Source: Lathyrus oleraceus (Eukaryota > Streptophyta > Magnoliopsida > Fabales > Fabaceae). From it: 64,000 nt of DNA. Location of the stretch: the NCBI RefSeq assembly GCF_024323335.1, contig NC_066584.1:428925319-428989318 (forward strand), given 5' to 3'. Shown here piece by piece: positions 46,456 through 58,393 of this stretch. The notes below the pieces were generated by a model that was given only the letters and a program-made list of their open reading frames with translations, searched no databases and was not told the origin of the DNA. Every line of letters starts with the position of its first letter. Positions within the stretch are counted from its first letter, which is position 1. The translations under genes and the position numbers were made by a program.

Positions 46456-48110
46456 GATTCTTCTTCAGACTCTAAAATTTCTTCATAAGTTAACTAAGGT
46501 GTCAACACTGCACTAGAGTTAGATTGAGACTTGTTCTAATCCCACACTTCTGATTCTTTCGTAATGAGATCTTTGTTGTATTGAATTTTGTTTGTGACGG
46601 GATAATATAGCTTATAAGCACATGTATTATGGTATCCTACAAGCAACATGACGTTGCTTTTGTCATCCAACTTCCTTCTCTTAGCATCTGGAACATGTTT
46701 ATAACAAACAGAACCAAACATCCTTCAAATGGATCACACTTTTATTATCTCCAGTCCACTTCTCAAAAGGCACAATTTCTTTTAGCTTCTTAATTGAACA
46801 CCTATTGAGCACATATGTTACAGTGGCAACAACTTCTCCCCGCAAGGTGCGCAGGAGCTTTTTGTCCTTCACCATGCTCCTTGTCATATCAAGCAAAGTT
46901 ATGTTTCTTCTTTCAGTAAGACCATTGTGCTGAGGAGTGTATGAACCAGTAACCTCATGCTCAATTACATTTTCCTCATAGAACCTTCTGAATTCTGTAG
47001 AATTGTACTCACCTCTGCCATCAGTTTTCAGAATTTTCAGCTTCTGACCACTTTGTTTTTCAGCCTTCACCCTGAACATCTGAAACTCAACAAACACCTC
47101 ATGCTTGAACTTGATGAGTGTTACCCATCTCATTTTTATGAACTCATCCACAAATGACATAAAGTACTTGTTTCCTCCAAGTGAAGGTACTTCAAATGGT
47201 CCACATACATCATAATGTACTACTCCTAAAGCATGTTTTGCTCTTGGAGCCACTTCTGATGCAAATGGTAACCTAGGTTGCTTACCTTTCATCCATATCT
47301 CACATGAATTCTTAGGATTCATAATCTTAAGAATTCCATGTAAAGGATTCTTAGAACTCATATGTCCTAAAGCTTTTTTTGAAGTTCAGATGCCCCAATC
47401 TCTTATGCCACAACTCACTATCATCTTCAACACCTTCTGCACCAACACATTTAGTTTCAGTTGTTTCCACATTCACCGTGAATGTTCTGTTGCTTCCCTA
47501 TTTAGACTGCATAATCAGCTTCTGATTAGAATCATACAACTTTAAGAGATTGTCCTTCATAGTAAATGGAAAATCTTTCTCAATTAACTCATCTACACTC
47601 ATCAGATTGCTCTTCATGCCATGAACATACCAAACATCCTTGAACAGAACAATTTTTCCATTATTCACTATGACCTTGACATTTCCCATTCCTTCAGCAT
47701 TCAGATACTTATCATTAGCACATCTGATTTTTGTCCTCTTTCTAGAGTCAAAGATAACCCACCATTGTTTGTTTTCAATTAAATAATTTGAGCAGTCAGT
47801 GTCCATATATCTCCAGTCTACCAAATATCAACCATCATATTCAGAATCCATCAATAGCACAGGTTCATCATCAGACTCTCCTCTGGCTATATTTTCTTAT
47901 TCTTATTTCCTTTCCTTGTTTGACCAACAATCAGTAGCAAAGTGACCAAACTTTTTACAACAGTAACATTGAACCTTCTTCTTATCAAACTTCTCATTTC
48001 CTTTTTGATGTTTCTTCTCACCAGAGTTGGAGACTTCTGACTTCTAATAACCACCACGATGTCTCTTCTTGGCCTCTGACCAAACCAAAAGATGCTTTTA
48101 GAGCCTGCTA

Positions 48111-48230
48111 TGTAACACTATAGTTTTAATAAATTATTTTATTTTAACTTAATTATACTTTTTGTGTACTTATTTGATTATTGTGTGTGGATGGATAAAT
48201 GAATGTGTGTGTGTGTGTGTGTGCGTGTGT

Positions 48231-48319
<89 letters not shown>

Positions 48320-50853
48320 TTGTAGTAGGGTGTGGAGAGTAATTAGAGAAAGATAGAATAACTTAGAATTATTTTATTAATTGAAATAATATTTTGATTT
48401 TATTATTTAAATAATAATGCTTTAATTATTAAATGAAACAATATGAGTAGTCGCATTTTTAGTGAAATTAATTATTTTGCTATTAGAGATAAAATAGTAA
48501 GAATAAAGTAATTAAATATAGGAAATAAAAGAGGAAGGGTATTGTTGGGTTTTTGTGAGTAAGTGAGGATAGAAAGGTAAATCCAAAATTTAGGAGTTTT
48601 GTTATTATAAAAAGAAAGTTAGAGAGTTAGAGGATTTTTTTGCAGTAAGTGAATTGGAATAGTGAAAGAGTCAGGGCAAAGAGAAGAGTAAGAGAAGAGC
48701 TAACATAGAAGGAGAAGAGAACTAAGAACATAACCAATAATTATTGCTAGGAGAACAAGGTAAGGAGGGAGAATAACTTTCAATATGGCATATGCATGAG
48801 GGGTAGGGTAGAGGAGTCCTTAACCTCCAATAGGGTATTGGATTGTTAATGAAATTTTGAGTTTCTATGATATTATGATGTTGATTGGATGAATTGACAT
48901 GTATTTTCGTGTATAATTTGGTATGTGCTTACTGTTTTGAAATTATTAATATTTTCCACCATTGTCGAATGTTTGAAATTTTTGGGTTAACATATTTTCG
49001 AGGAAATTGAGAATTATATGTGTTAAATTTTTGTTTTAATCATTAGATAATTGTAGTACGTCAAATTCTGAGATCGGAGCTTTTTACGGAATCAAAATCG
49101 AAGATCCATAAGAGCTTATATGGTGGAAAACATAGAAAAATAAATTCAAGGTATTTATCCACGAATTTTGGGACTTAGCAACAAACTGACTGTGGGAAAA
49201 AACCCAGTTCTGGGCGACGTCAGTCAACCCTCATGACTTTAACAAAAAATATCATAACTTAAGATCCATGACTCTGTTGGGGGCGCGGTTCAAAGTGTTG
49301 AAAAGCTAACGCAAATTACTATCTCATGGTGATGACTTAAGAGGATGAATGTGCACTTAATGACGTGAATATACTATTTTATTTAAGGTGTAATGTTGGT
49401 GGTTGTGTTTCTAGCTGCTGAGTTGGGTTTTGTATGTTGTGTTATCGTGCGATTCATGTTAACTGCTGTTGGGCATGTTTTGGGTGACTTAAATTAATTA
49501 ATTGCATGATTACATTGGATTGTTGAGTGTTAATAATTGATTTAGAAAAGTTATTTAATTGTTATAATTAAATCGATAATTTCATTTGGTGATGTTATAT
49601 GATTAATGAAAGATGATGTTTTGTATGCATAAATTTGGTTGTATATGCTTGTATGTGAATATGCATAATTGTTGTTGTGGTGATGGTAGTTCGAAGGGGA
49701 AACTACGTTGTTGTATGTTATTTATGTTTTTATGTTGTTTATGGAATATTGTATGATTAATTGTTGTGATCATTATGTTTTCACAACGAGTTGATTAAAT
49801 TGATGTGTTGTTTGAAATGTAATTATGTTGAGATAAGTTATTAGCATGCTTGTGTTGCACTGTTGATTGATAATGTGCATTTTGTGATTTTGGTGTGATG
49901 TAATCCAGATAGGGAATTACTTGAGTTGTTAATGCATTTGTGTTAGGATCAGATAGAGGTCTTAACACATTGATTTGATGATATGATCATGCATTATAAG
50001 AGTTATGTCAAGAGGCAAGTTGCTAGTTTATAGAGGGGACTAATGGCTTGTCCCAATCTCAAAGAGGAGGCTTGGAGTCAGAGAGGGGGCTCATGGGTTC
50101 GTATAGGGGACTCAGTTCTTAAGTGAACCATTGTTGAGTTGGTACAACTTGCATAGAGTTACATTTTGAGTATGAGATGCATAATGAGACAAATGCATAT
50201 GATATTGATGTTGTATGTAATTGTTATGTGAATGAGTTGTGATTGATGAGTTAGTGTGAGAATGTAATTGATATACTATGATTTGAGATTGTGTAGATTA
50301 TGATATGTGTTGGTATCTTACCTTGCAGTATATGCCTGTTATTATTAAATGTGATTTCTCACCTCTTATATTTGAATGTTGCCTTTACATGGGCATGGTG
50401 CAGATACTTAAGAGTAGAGTCAATGATGTGATTGGAAGCTTGTTCCTAGAGTTATTTATTTAATTCCTTTAATTTAGATTTGGTTATGCTCTGATATGTA
50501 ACACTGGGGAGCGATTTCTTTGTTTTATGTTGAGATTTTTGAGAGACAATGTATGTTATCGTACTTTATGTTCGGGTGTAATAAACATTTAGAGAAGACT
50601 TACGAGTCGATGCATTTTAATTATGATATGATATTTATTATGAGATTTAAATTTATGTGTTTTAATTGAGTATTTATGCTTCGATGATACCCTAAGTGAA
50701 GGTGATCATACGATGACATGTGTTGCATGCTTATTTAAATTAAGTGTTACATGATCAACAACTATGTTTCGAGATGTGTAACATCCTATGTGTGAATGTT
50801 GTGAAAAATATCTGACTTAATTATAATTATGCATTGGGGAATATGGTTTTACA
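48111..50853 (+). mobile_element. Solo LTR of a gypsy family related to Tekay (2743 bp)
   Basis: It starts TGTAACACTATAG and ends GGTTTTACA. The flanks TGCTA (48106-48110) and TGCTC (50854-50858) agree at four of five bases as a decayed target duplication. Like the Tekay LTRs it has a donor-like AAG/GTAAGG (about 48760), the exact box AGCTTTTTACGGAATC (49078-49093) and a late ATGTAACACTGGGG stretch (50497). It lacks the GTTAACCGGTTAAC array. It interrupts copia-2 gag. Confidence 0.82.
48204..48313. repeat. Microsatellite (GT)n then (GA)n in the solo LTR
   Basis: A GT run at 48204-48230 and a GA run at 48235-48313, broken once by ACG near 48277. Confidence 0.93.
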
Positions 50854-51695
50854 TGCTCTAAATCTCTTTTAGAGTTTCTCTCAGTCTGACACAACTCTTG
50901 TGCCTCTAGACTGCTATGCTGCTCTTTAATTCTCATGGTACTAAGATCCTTAGAATGTTCAATTGCTACAACAATGTAATCAAATTGAGGAGTAAGTGAT
51001 CTAAGTACATTTTCATAATTACTTGTTCAGAGATAATCTCTCCACAAGATTTCATCTCATTTGTGATCAAAATCACTTTAGAGATGTAATTTGGTACCTT
51101 CTTATTGTTCTTCATGTTGAGATTCTCATACTGCTTATATAGAGACTGAAGCTTCACCTTCTTCACTGATACATCATCTCTATAGCAATGTATCAGTATG
51201 TCCCACACAACCTTCATTGTTGTTGAATCAACGATCTTCTCAAACACATTCACATTCACACACTGATGGATGTAGAACAAAGCTTTCTAACCCTTTTCCT
51301 CAACTCTCTATGTGTGTTCCTTTGTGCTTCAGTTGCATCTGCTGCAATAATTGTATAACCGTGATTTACGAGATCAATAACATCTTGAGCGCCAAACAAC
51401 ACACACATCTGAATCATCCATTGATTCTAATTCTTTCCATCAAAGACTGGAAGCTTTGTATACAAGCTACCGTTTCCATCGTTCATCTTCGATCTTGTGC
51501 AATAATTCACTCAGATCTCACCAAACACTCGTGTTTCCCAATCCTTCAGAATCAAGAAATATGATTCTATTACGATTTTGAACTTCAATTCACTATGAAT
51601 TTCATAACCGAAATCAATCACACGCATCTCACGTTCACTCGTGTTTCTCTTGGTGTTTTTTGTGGATCCAAACCGGAGCCCTAAATACGAATTAT

Positions 51696-51914
51696 TGGTG
51701 CACAAGAAGGAAGAAGATGAATATGATGAATATGGAAGAGAGAGAATGTAAATTTGTAACTACCTTTCTTTGATAAGAAATTTTGTTACAATGAAAAGAT
51801 TCTTACTCTAACTGAACTGCAAGTACAATATATATACACATTCAAGCTAAATGAAAGTCAAATACACACCAAATTAAATCTATCTTAAATGTGAATTTGG
51901 ATTATACTTTAACA
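51696..51914 (-). repeat. Copia-2 5' LTR (219 bp)
   Basis: It matches 43124-43340 and lies upstream of gag on the - strand. Confidence 0.85.
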
Positions 51915-52500
51915 ACAACAAACATATACCATAATTGCTTCGGAGATTTCAGAGAATTAAGCATGCCCTCATATTTGTCATCCATAAACCTAAAGGGTGA
52001 TTTAATCCTTTAGGTTTATATTTTAACCACCTCCATGACAAACTTTTGACTTCTTCCATTAAGGAATCTGGGTGCAGATAAAGGTTTATGAAGATATTGT
52101 TGTTTCTTGCCTTCCAAATCTTTCAAGAAGTTACATGCCAAATGCAAGAAATAAGTTTGTCTAACGATGCATTAATATTAAGGGTACTTGCAAAATTAAC
52201 AAAGAGGTCTGCAACTTCTACACGGATGTTAGATGAAATTCTAAGCCATTGAAATATGCGGAACCAAACATAATTAGAGAAATTGCAACTGTAAAAAATA
52301 TGATTAGTCGATTCTACTTCAATGCATCCAAAAATGAATCTTGAAATATCCACCCTTAACACTCCTCTACTGGATAGGTTCTCTTAGTTTGGAGTATGTT
52401 TTACAAAAGCCTCCAAATGAAAATAGAAACATTTTTAGGGATGATTCCATTCTAGACTAGTCTATTATGATGAAACTGACCCAAATTCCTATCCTCATCA
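51915..52500 (-). pseudogene. LINE reverse transcriptase C-terminal zinc-finger region (zf-RVT)
   Basis: On the - strand the reading includes KNVSIFIWRLL, then RGVLRVDISRFIFGC, then ESTNHIFYSCNFSNYVWFRI and a closing SWRW-like part. This is the order seen at the C-terminus of plant L1-type LINE ORF2 proteins. Stops and frame changes are present. The downstream end is cut at the copia-2 border and probably continues at 43123-42691. Confidence 0.75.
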
Positions 52501-52577
52501 ATAACAATGATGAATTGTTCAAGAGATTAAGAACAATGATGAATGTAGATAACTTAGATACAATGAATTAGGTGGTG

Positions 52578-53157
52578 TGTTGAATATGTAATTCTTTGTG
52601 TTAAATTCGAAATAATGTGTCTGTATTCAACGAATGTTGAAATTAGTTTGTGTCGAACAAGGTTTGTATTTTCTATATTTGACTGAAAGTCAAATATAGC
52701 CTGTCGAAGCATGTATGTGTCGGAGGAGTCGACAATGTCGAAATAGTTAACTTAGCTTAGTTTTAGATGAGTTAGTTATTTTATTATTACTTGGAGTGCA
52801 AGTAACCTCATCTATAAATAGAGATGAGCTTTATTTCATTTGTAATAAAGTGTAAGAAAACATAGTGTAGTTTCTAAAATCACAGTTGTGATTAACACAT
52901 TCTAGCAAACACTTTGAGTGCAGTTTGCACAACAACATTACATTCTTCTTCTTCGTCCAAAATTTTTCTTTTCTCTTACTTTCAATTGCTTTGTTTCTTC
53001 TTTCAATTCTCCTTGTACCATAGAATCATCTTACAATCAATGAGTGATTGTTTCATCTGAATAAAGGGTGAAGAACAAGAAACGTGATCAATATAAAAAT
53101 TGATTTTTGTTCATCAAAATCGATTCGGTTAACTTCAAAGTTGAAGTTTTCCCAACA
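52578..53157 (+). repeat. Probable solo LTR (about 580 bp), copia-like
   Basis: It starts TGTTGAATATG and ends TTTCCCAACA. A TATA box (CTATAAATAGAG, about 52812) is followed by an AATAAAG signal and a pyrimidine-rich end (TTCTTCTTCTTCG), the usual LTR layout. No target duplication or primer site was found, so the ends are uncertain. Confidence 0.55.
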
Positions 53158-54069
53158 CCTTTAAAAATATCTCGTCCTACGCAACTCATGTTTGGGAGAT
53201 GTTTGTTATCTGATTTTCCAATTCAACCCTTAAAAGCATATCTCCACGCGACTCATGCTTAGGAGACATTGTATCTTTATGCCTATGTTGGAAGTAGCGG
53301 GTCTCCAATGGTTTATCAGAAATCTGATCCAATGACAAATGTCTAACTTTGATTTATTGAATTATCGACCTAGACTATTGATAGTTCGACTCAAATCAAT
53401 TAGTATTCAACTGAATTAATGAAGTGTCTATTCCAGATTAATTATAGATCCTCCCTAAATAATATGCGTATAAGATGAGATAGAAGAGCACTTCGGCTCA
53501 TCCAGCCCAAAATTAACATAAGCACATATTACGTTGATGTATAGATCTTAATGAGTTTTTAATACTTAGGGCATTGGAAGAATTTACTAGTCATCGCTGC
53601 TAGATTTACATTAGTGTATTTTTCTCATATATTTAGCCTCCACCGTGGTTTGGAGTACAATAACTAGCCTCTGCATGTACTTGATGGCAAGTATACTTAA
53701 AACATTATTACGTTGATGTATTTATGTAGCCTCCACGTCAATTGTTTCTTTTTTATAATGTACCATAAAAGTTTACAAAAATATCAATGCATGTGTACAA
53801 GTAGATAGTCAAGATATAAAATTTCTTATTAGCCCTTAAACTACATATTTAAAGGTTATTATAGGTTAATTAAGTTGGCCTTAGAAGTAATTGATTTTGA
53901 ATAGTATTAATGGACTAGCTTTTGTCCTCTAAAATATTTTGGAAATATCTCTGAATTAATTGATGTTTTAAATAAGATGTGCCTTCGAAATCTGATATGT
54001 ATTTTGAATTTTTTATAGAATGTTTTCCATCCTAAAAGATAAGGTAAAAAATTTCCTAAAAATATTGTT
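53158..54069. other. Unclassified spacer with short internal repeats
   Basis: Two diverged copies of a ~50-base segment containing CTCATG.TT.GGAGA lie at about 53165-53215 and 53235-53285. ATTACGTTGATGTAT occurs at 53527 and 53708. No coding sequence was recognised. Confidence 0.5.
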
Positions 54070-54480
54070 AGCAAAAAATAAAAAATATTTATTAAGTAAA
54101 ATATTATAAATTTTACCTTATCAATATTTTTATTGATATATAACGTATTGCAATGAAAAATTGTTTAGATAATTAATTTTTTATTTTACATATTAAAATT
54201 ATTTAATTTAAATTAATTTAAGTAATCATTAAACTATTTTAGTAATATTTTGAATAATAACGAGATTAAATAAACGATAAATATATTTATAGAAAAACTC
54301 ACGAATTGTATTGTCTTGTTGTGACCCTTATATAAAAAAAAATTATTTACAAAGATTTTATTTTGAGATATGTGAAACCGGATATATATTAGGATTAAAA
54401 GAAGAAAATTGTGTTATATTAATAAAAAAACCACAAATATGTTAATTTAATTTAGAATATGTTGAAATTCCACTAATATG
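54070..54480 (+). repeat. AT-rich repeat, copy A
   Basis: It shares a series of landmarks with 54525-54910: AAAATATTTATTAA, TTTAGATAATTAATTTT, GACCCTTATATAAAAA and GGATATATATTAGGATTAAA. Same direction. Confidence 0.85.
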
Positions 54481-54524
54481 TTAAAACATAATGGCAGTCT
54501 TATACTAATAAAAAACTGTTTGTA

Positions 54525-55040
54525 GAAAATAGAAAATATTTATTAAATAAAATATTATAAAATTTAATAAATTTGACCTTACTAATATTTTTTATCGATG
54601 TACAATTTATTACAATAAAAAAATGGTTAGATAATTAATTTTGTATTTTAAATATTAAAATTAATTAATTTAAGTAATTATTAAACTATTTTACTAATAT
54701 TTTGTAATAAATAGAATAAATAAATAATAACTATATTTATAGAAAAAAAATACCAATTGTATTGTCGTGACCCTTATATAAAAAATTAAATTTATTTAAA
54801 AAGGTTTTATTTAGAGATATGCGGGAGAAACTGGATATATATTAGGATTAAAGAAGAAAATTGTGTTATTTTAATATAAAAAATTTCACTAATATGCTAA
54901 TTTAATTTAGAAAACAATCAGACACGTATATCTGTCGTTTATGTTGTTCGACAATCGTGGTCGAGGCGTGTGAATAAAAAAGTGTGTGGGAAGTGCGTTG
55001 AATAATATTCTTATGATATTGTGCAGAATCGTGTTTCCAC
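54525..55040 (+). repeat. AT-rich repeat, copy B
   Basis: A tandem neighbour of copy A. It continues past it into a segment with GAGGCGTGTG and GGGAAGTGCGTTGAATAAT that is shared with copy C at 59405-60165. Confidence 0.85.
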
Positions 55041-55908
55041 CACACAAGAATGTCAAAATTAGGATTCCTCTTAACACACTTACTAAAGTAAAAACCTCCA
55101 AACTCATTTTGTTGATCAATCAAATCTTGTTCCTCTAAATATTACTCAAAAGCATCTACTCTAACCATTAATGAAGGACGACTATCATCTATTTCTTTAT
55201 TGGTAACATTGTTTTCACCGCTACCAAAAGACAGTCTATTATACTATGCATTTTACACTATAATCAAAAATCAACATCAACTTTCATTCTTATGATAAAA
55301 CAATTAATTCTAACTCATGTAGTATGAAAATGATGCATTACTACTTAAAATAAAATAGACATGCATTAATACAAGTGTCTACTATTGCTTCAGAAAGGGC
55401 TTTCAATACAAGAGGGAGAGTCTTAAAAACTTATAGGAGCTCCCTAAAATATGAAATGTCATAGGCATTAGAGTCATTAATATTCATCCATAGTTAGTTA
55501 AAGTTGTATTTTACCTATTTCAAATATTTGAATCTCACGAAAGATTTTGAGCTTTTTGAAGATACTATCACAGATAAAATTATTACTTTATGTTGAATAA
55601 ATAAGATGTTGTACGATTATATCTTTTTAAAAAATATTTTATCTCAGTATTTTAGAGTTTAAAGAAATGTCTTCTACAACAAGAGGAGGATCTTTACGAT
55701 CTCAACGACAACTTTCTGGTTATACTTGAAAAATATGGAGATATATTTACTTTATTAATTTGATTTACTTATTACTCTATTCTTTTTTAAAACTTAATCT
55801 TTCTCTTGTTTAATTTTTCAGTTCAATTATGTTTTTTAAATTATATGTGACCTATATTTTACCACTACTCAATGGCCAATTGTCTTTTCCACTAACAGTG
55901 CATAATAA

Positions 55909-55914
<6 letters not shown>
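55041..55914. other. AT-rich spacer, nothing recognised
   Basis: No coding or repeat identity was established. Several short chance frames only. Confidence 0.5.

Positions 55915-55979
<65 letters not shown>
55915..55979. repeat. Microsatellite (AT)n
   Basis: Uninterrupted AT dinucleotides of about 32 units. Confidence 0.97.
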
Positions 55980-55984
<5 letters not shown>

Positions 55985-56580
55985 GCAGTGTCAGTTGGAT
56001 CAATATACTGGATGATGAGATACTTAAATATGCTAAAGAATTTTATCCAAAAGGTGTTTATTCTATCTACGGTGTAAATGAAAAGGATACATAAGGATCG
56101 AGTTCTGATTTTGAGCTTGCATAGTGATTTTTGCTTCTATGTTAAAGGTATGTCATCGAACTTAATTCAGATACAACTATGTTTAATATTTGTTTTTTAT
56201 TTCTTGATGTTGTTGAAGAGTGCACATTTCTCCTTTGATTGTTGCGCATTTGTTTACTCATTCTAGAATATGTATAAAAATAGTATTGTGGAATTGCTTT
56301 TGTTCGTTCTGTCTGGTATATGAGCTTTTTTTGCTTTCACTCAAGTCATATCTCACTAGGAGGGTTTAGCTACATTGATCAAATGCCACCATTAGACTAT
56401 ATAAAAACTAATTAATTAATTCATATGTGTTGGTTTCTCATATAGTTTTCTTTGGTATAAACAATCACCAAGGATTAACACATTCATACCAATCTACTGT
56501 GTTGGTATAAAACAAAAAAAAATGACATATTGAAGGTAAACTTTATGAATATTGTTGTCATTCTGAATGCATATATGATT
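55980..56580 (+). other. Unrecognised sequence upstream of the CDPK exon fossil
   Basis: The + strand reads partly like coding text at about 55990-56150 (for example ILDDEILKYAKEFYPKG) but I cannot place it in a family. It could be an exon of the same or another captured gene. Confidence 0.3.
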
Positions 56581-56768
56581 GCAGAGTATTTTGTTTTTCA
56601 TCATGTGCATGAAAGTCTATCACAAGAAGAGATTAAAGGTCTTAAGGAAATGTTTGCAAAGATGGACACTGATGGTAGTGGTACCATCACCTATGAAGAA
56701 TTGAAGGCAAGCTTGGCTCGATTTAGATAAAGATTGTTCAAGACGAAGTTAAGCAACTTATGGAAGCT
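56581..56768 (+). pseudogene. Calcium-dependent protein kinase exon fossil (EF-hand 1)
   Basis: After a GCAG acceptor the + strand reads [20 protein letters not shown], then [18 protein letters not shown]: the end of the CDPK autoinhibitory junction and the first EF-hand, with a canonical loop [13 protein letters not shown] stop at 56728-56730 and a one-base frame change follow, after which KIVQDEVKQLMEA continues in another frame to a GT donor at 56769. No kinase domain or further EF-hands were found nearby. It is a gene fragment, perhaps captured by a transposon. Confidence 0.8.
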
Positions 56769-56879
56769 GTAAGTCGTTACAAATCCATTACAAAAGCATA
56801 ACTAGTTGAACACATGACTCTTATCTTAAACTCAATACGAATTTTCTTTTCATGTATAATGTTTCACTATTATAAAATA

Positions 56880-57240
56880 TACATTTTGCCATACTAAATT
56901 GCAACGGCCTGTTTGTTAACCGTGGTAATACCTCAATTGTGGACGCACTTTTTTTATTTTTATTTAGAAAAATACACTGTACCACGGTCAAACTAATAAA
57001 CTGTGATTATAGATTTATGAAGTGATAGGGTTCGAATCTCAGCTCAAACAATTTTCTACTTTTTTTGTTACAATTGATGTTGTCCTTATAATTATAATAT
57101 ATAAAATAAAATTGAAATACCTATCACCACGGTTGATAGTGAGACCCATTGTGAAAGTCATTACATTTCATCATATTGTTTTCAAACAACCGTGGTGAAA
57201 TTGTTTACTTATTTATAATATAAGCGAATTAGATCTAGCT
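56880..57240. repeat. Probable CACTA-like relic: clustered ACCGTGGT / ACCACGGT
   Basis: At least four copies occur in both directions (about 56918, 56981, 57124 and 57189) within 290 bases. Alternating short inverted motifs of this kind are typical of CACTA subterminal regions, and many plant families use an ACCGTGGT core. No CACTA terminus was located. Confidence 0.45.
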
Positions 57241-57640
57241 TCTTGACAATATCATCGGATCAATCAAAGCAAAACCATATCATATATTTTCTCTCTTCTA
57301 GTTATCGTTTCATACATAAAGGTATTCTTATTCTTCCTTATTTGATAGTTTATGTTTTTTTGTATGTTGTTGTTGTTGTTGTTGTATTTTCCTATTTCAA
57401 ATCCTTTTCTCATTATGAATAGTGGGAGCAACAAATTTATCCACGAGATTCAGGTTATAAAAGAGGTTATTGATATGGTGGAGTTATGGTTGAATATGAT
57501 GGAACAAACTATAAGAAGATTCATTTCAAGAATCTTAACCCTGAAAATATGAAAAAGGTAGAAGCTATTATGAATGATCTTATTGAATTCCTTGTTATGT
57601 TTTACATTATTTGTTATTAGTTGTTGATATTGACAAGTTT
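57241..57640 (+). other. Possible coding relic, unidentified
   Basis: After a leader-like stretch, 57417 onward reads MNSGSNKFIHEIQ in one frame, and MVEYDGTNYKKIHFKNLNPE in another from about 57487. The change of frame suggests a decayed exon. It may be the internal gene of the relic at 56880-57240. I do not recognise the family. Confidence 0.3.
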
Positions 57641-57649
57641 TTGATTTAT

Positions 57650-58348
57650 TGTGACAATAATGACACTCCAGATTCTTGTATCACGGTTTGGACTTGCTTA
57701 TGCTATTCTCTCTCCCACCCTTCAGTTCCTTTTTATGACTTCTCCCCATATTTTCAGTGACAAGTACCTTGGGTTGAGATGAAGAACCATGTGCCTTTCT
57801 TCTCATATCCTCGTTAAGAATACCATCCTTAGTCGTTTCCAAAGAAATAACACCTCTTGGAGCATAACTTGTGATAGAAACCTGAAACGTCTCCCAAGAT
57901 TCTGGTAAAGATAGCAATAGAAATAGTCTCAAAAGTTCATCATCAAATTTGATACTCATTCCTGACATCTAACCAAGGAGCCCTTGAAATTCACTCAAGT
58001 GATTTGAAATAGAAGTCTCATCCTTATACTTTAAACTTATGAAAACAATTTATTATTCCCTGATTTAGAGGCATACACAAACTTTATCTTCTCCCACAAA
58101 GTTTTTGCATGTGTCTCATTAGCAATATGATTATAAACATTATCTTCTACATATTGTCGAATAAAACCACATACCTGTTAATGTTCAAACTCTCATTCTT
58201 CATCAGACATATAATTCGAATTTGCGGAACTAAAAACAAGTAAATGCAATTTCTTCATAAATAGTAAGTCTTTCATCTTACCCTCCCGTAAATGGTAATT
58301 AGAACCATTCAACAATATCATATTCATCTTTATACTTGACTCCATCAT
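57650..58348 (-). pseudogene. Copia-3 gag, broken
   Basis: It starts MMESSIKMNMILLNGSNYH on the - strand at 58348 and has stops early on. From 57968 it is open: MSGMSIKFDDELLRLFLLLS, LPESWETFQVSI and SLLPNED-like LNEDMRRKAHGSS, a UBN2-type copia gag. The last residues NLECHYC begin a CCHC knuckle that is not completed. Confidence 0.85.
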
Positions 58349-58378
58349 TCAAACAAGTAAAGATACCCTTAACCAAGA

Positions 58379-58390
58379 GCTTTGATACCA
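58379..58390 (-). other. Primer-binding site of copia 3
   Basis: TGGTATCAAAGC on the - strand, three bases after the LTR end: the initiator-Met-type site with one change. Confidence 0.88.
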
Positions 58391-58393
58391 CTC

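Larger units (their letters stand above)
43345..51486 (-). pseudogene. Copia-2 gag-pol, broken and interrupted
   Basis: On the - strand: gag starts MNDGNGSLYTKLPVFDG at 51486, with an open UBN2 piece at 51280-50966. A zinc-knuckle region lies near 47960. The protease carries YMDTDCSNYL at about 47815-47785, where Asp replaces the usual Gly after DT, so the active site is altered. Integrase runs 47361-46536, RT with LYVDDILLTGS at about 44320-44290, and RNase H from 43713 with HGRSKHIDTKFHFLRNQ, closing near 43345. Many stops and frame changes. The insertions fall in the integrase-RT spacer and in late gag. Confidence 0.88.
43124..51914 (-). mobile_element. Copia-type LTR retrotransposon 2, decayed, with two nested solo LTRs
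   Basis: Read on the - strand: 5' LTR 51914-51696, gag from 51486, protease, integrase, RT, RNase H to 43345, 3' LTR 43340-43124. Two foreign LTRs interrupt it (45185-46455 and 48111-50853), together 4014 bases, leaving about 4.8 kb of native copia. It lies inside a LINE. LTR divergence is considerable, so it is old. No clean target duplication was found. Confidence 0.88.

Noticed and set aside
46957..47157. Short + strand frame in copia 2
   Set aside because: It is opposite the copia integrase and has no features of its own.
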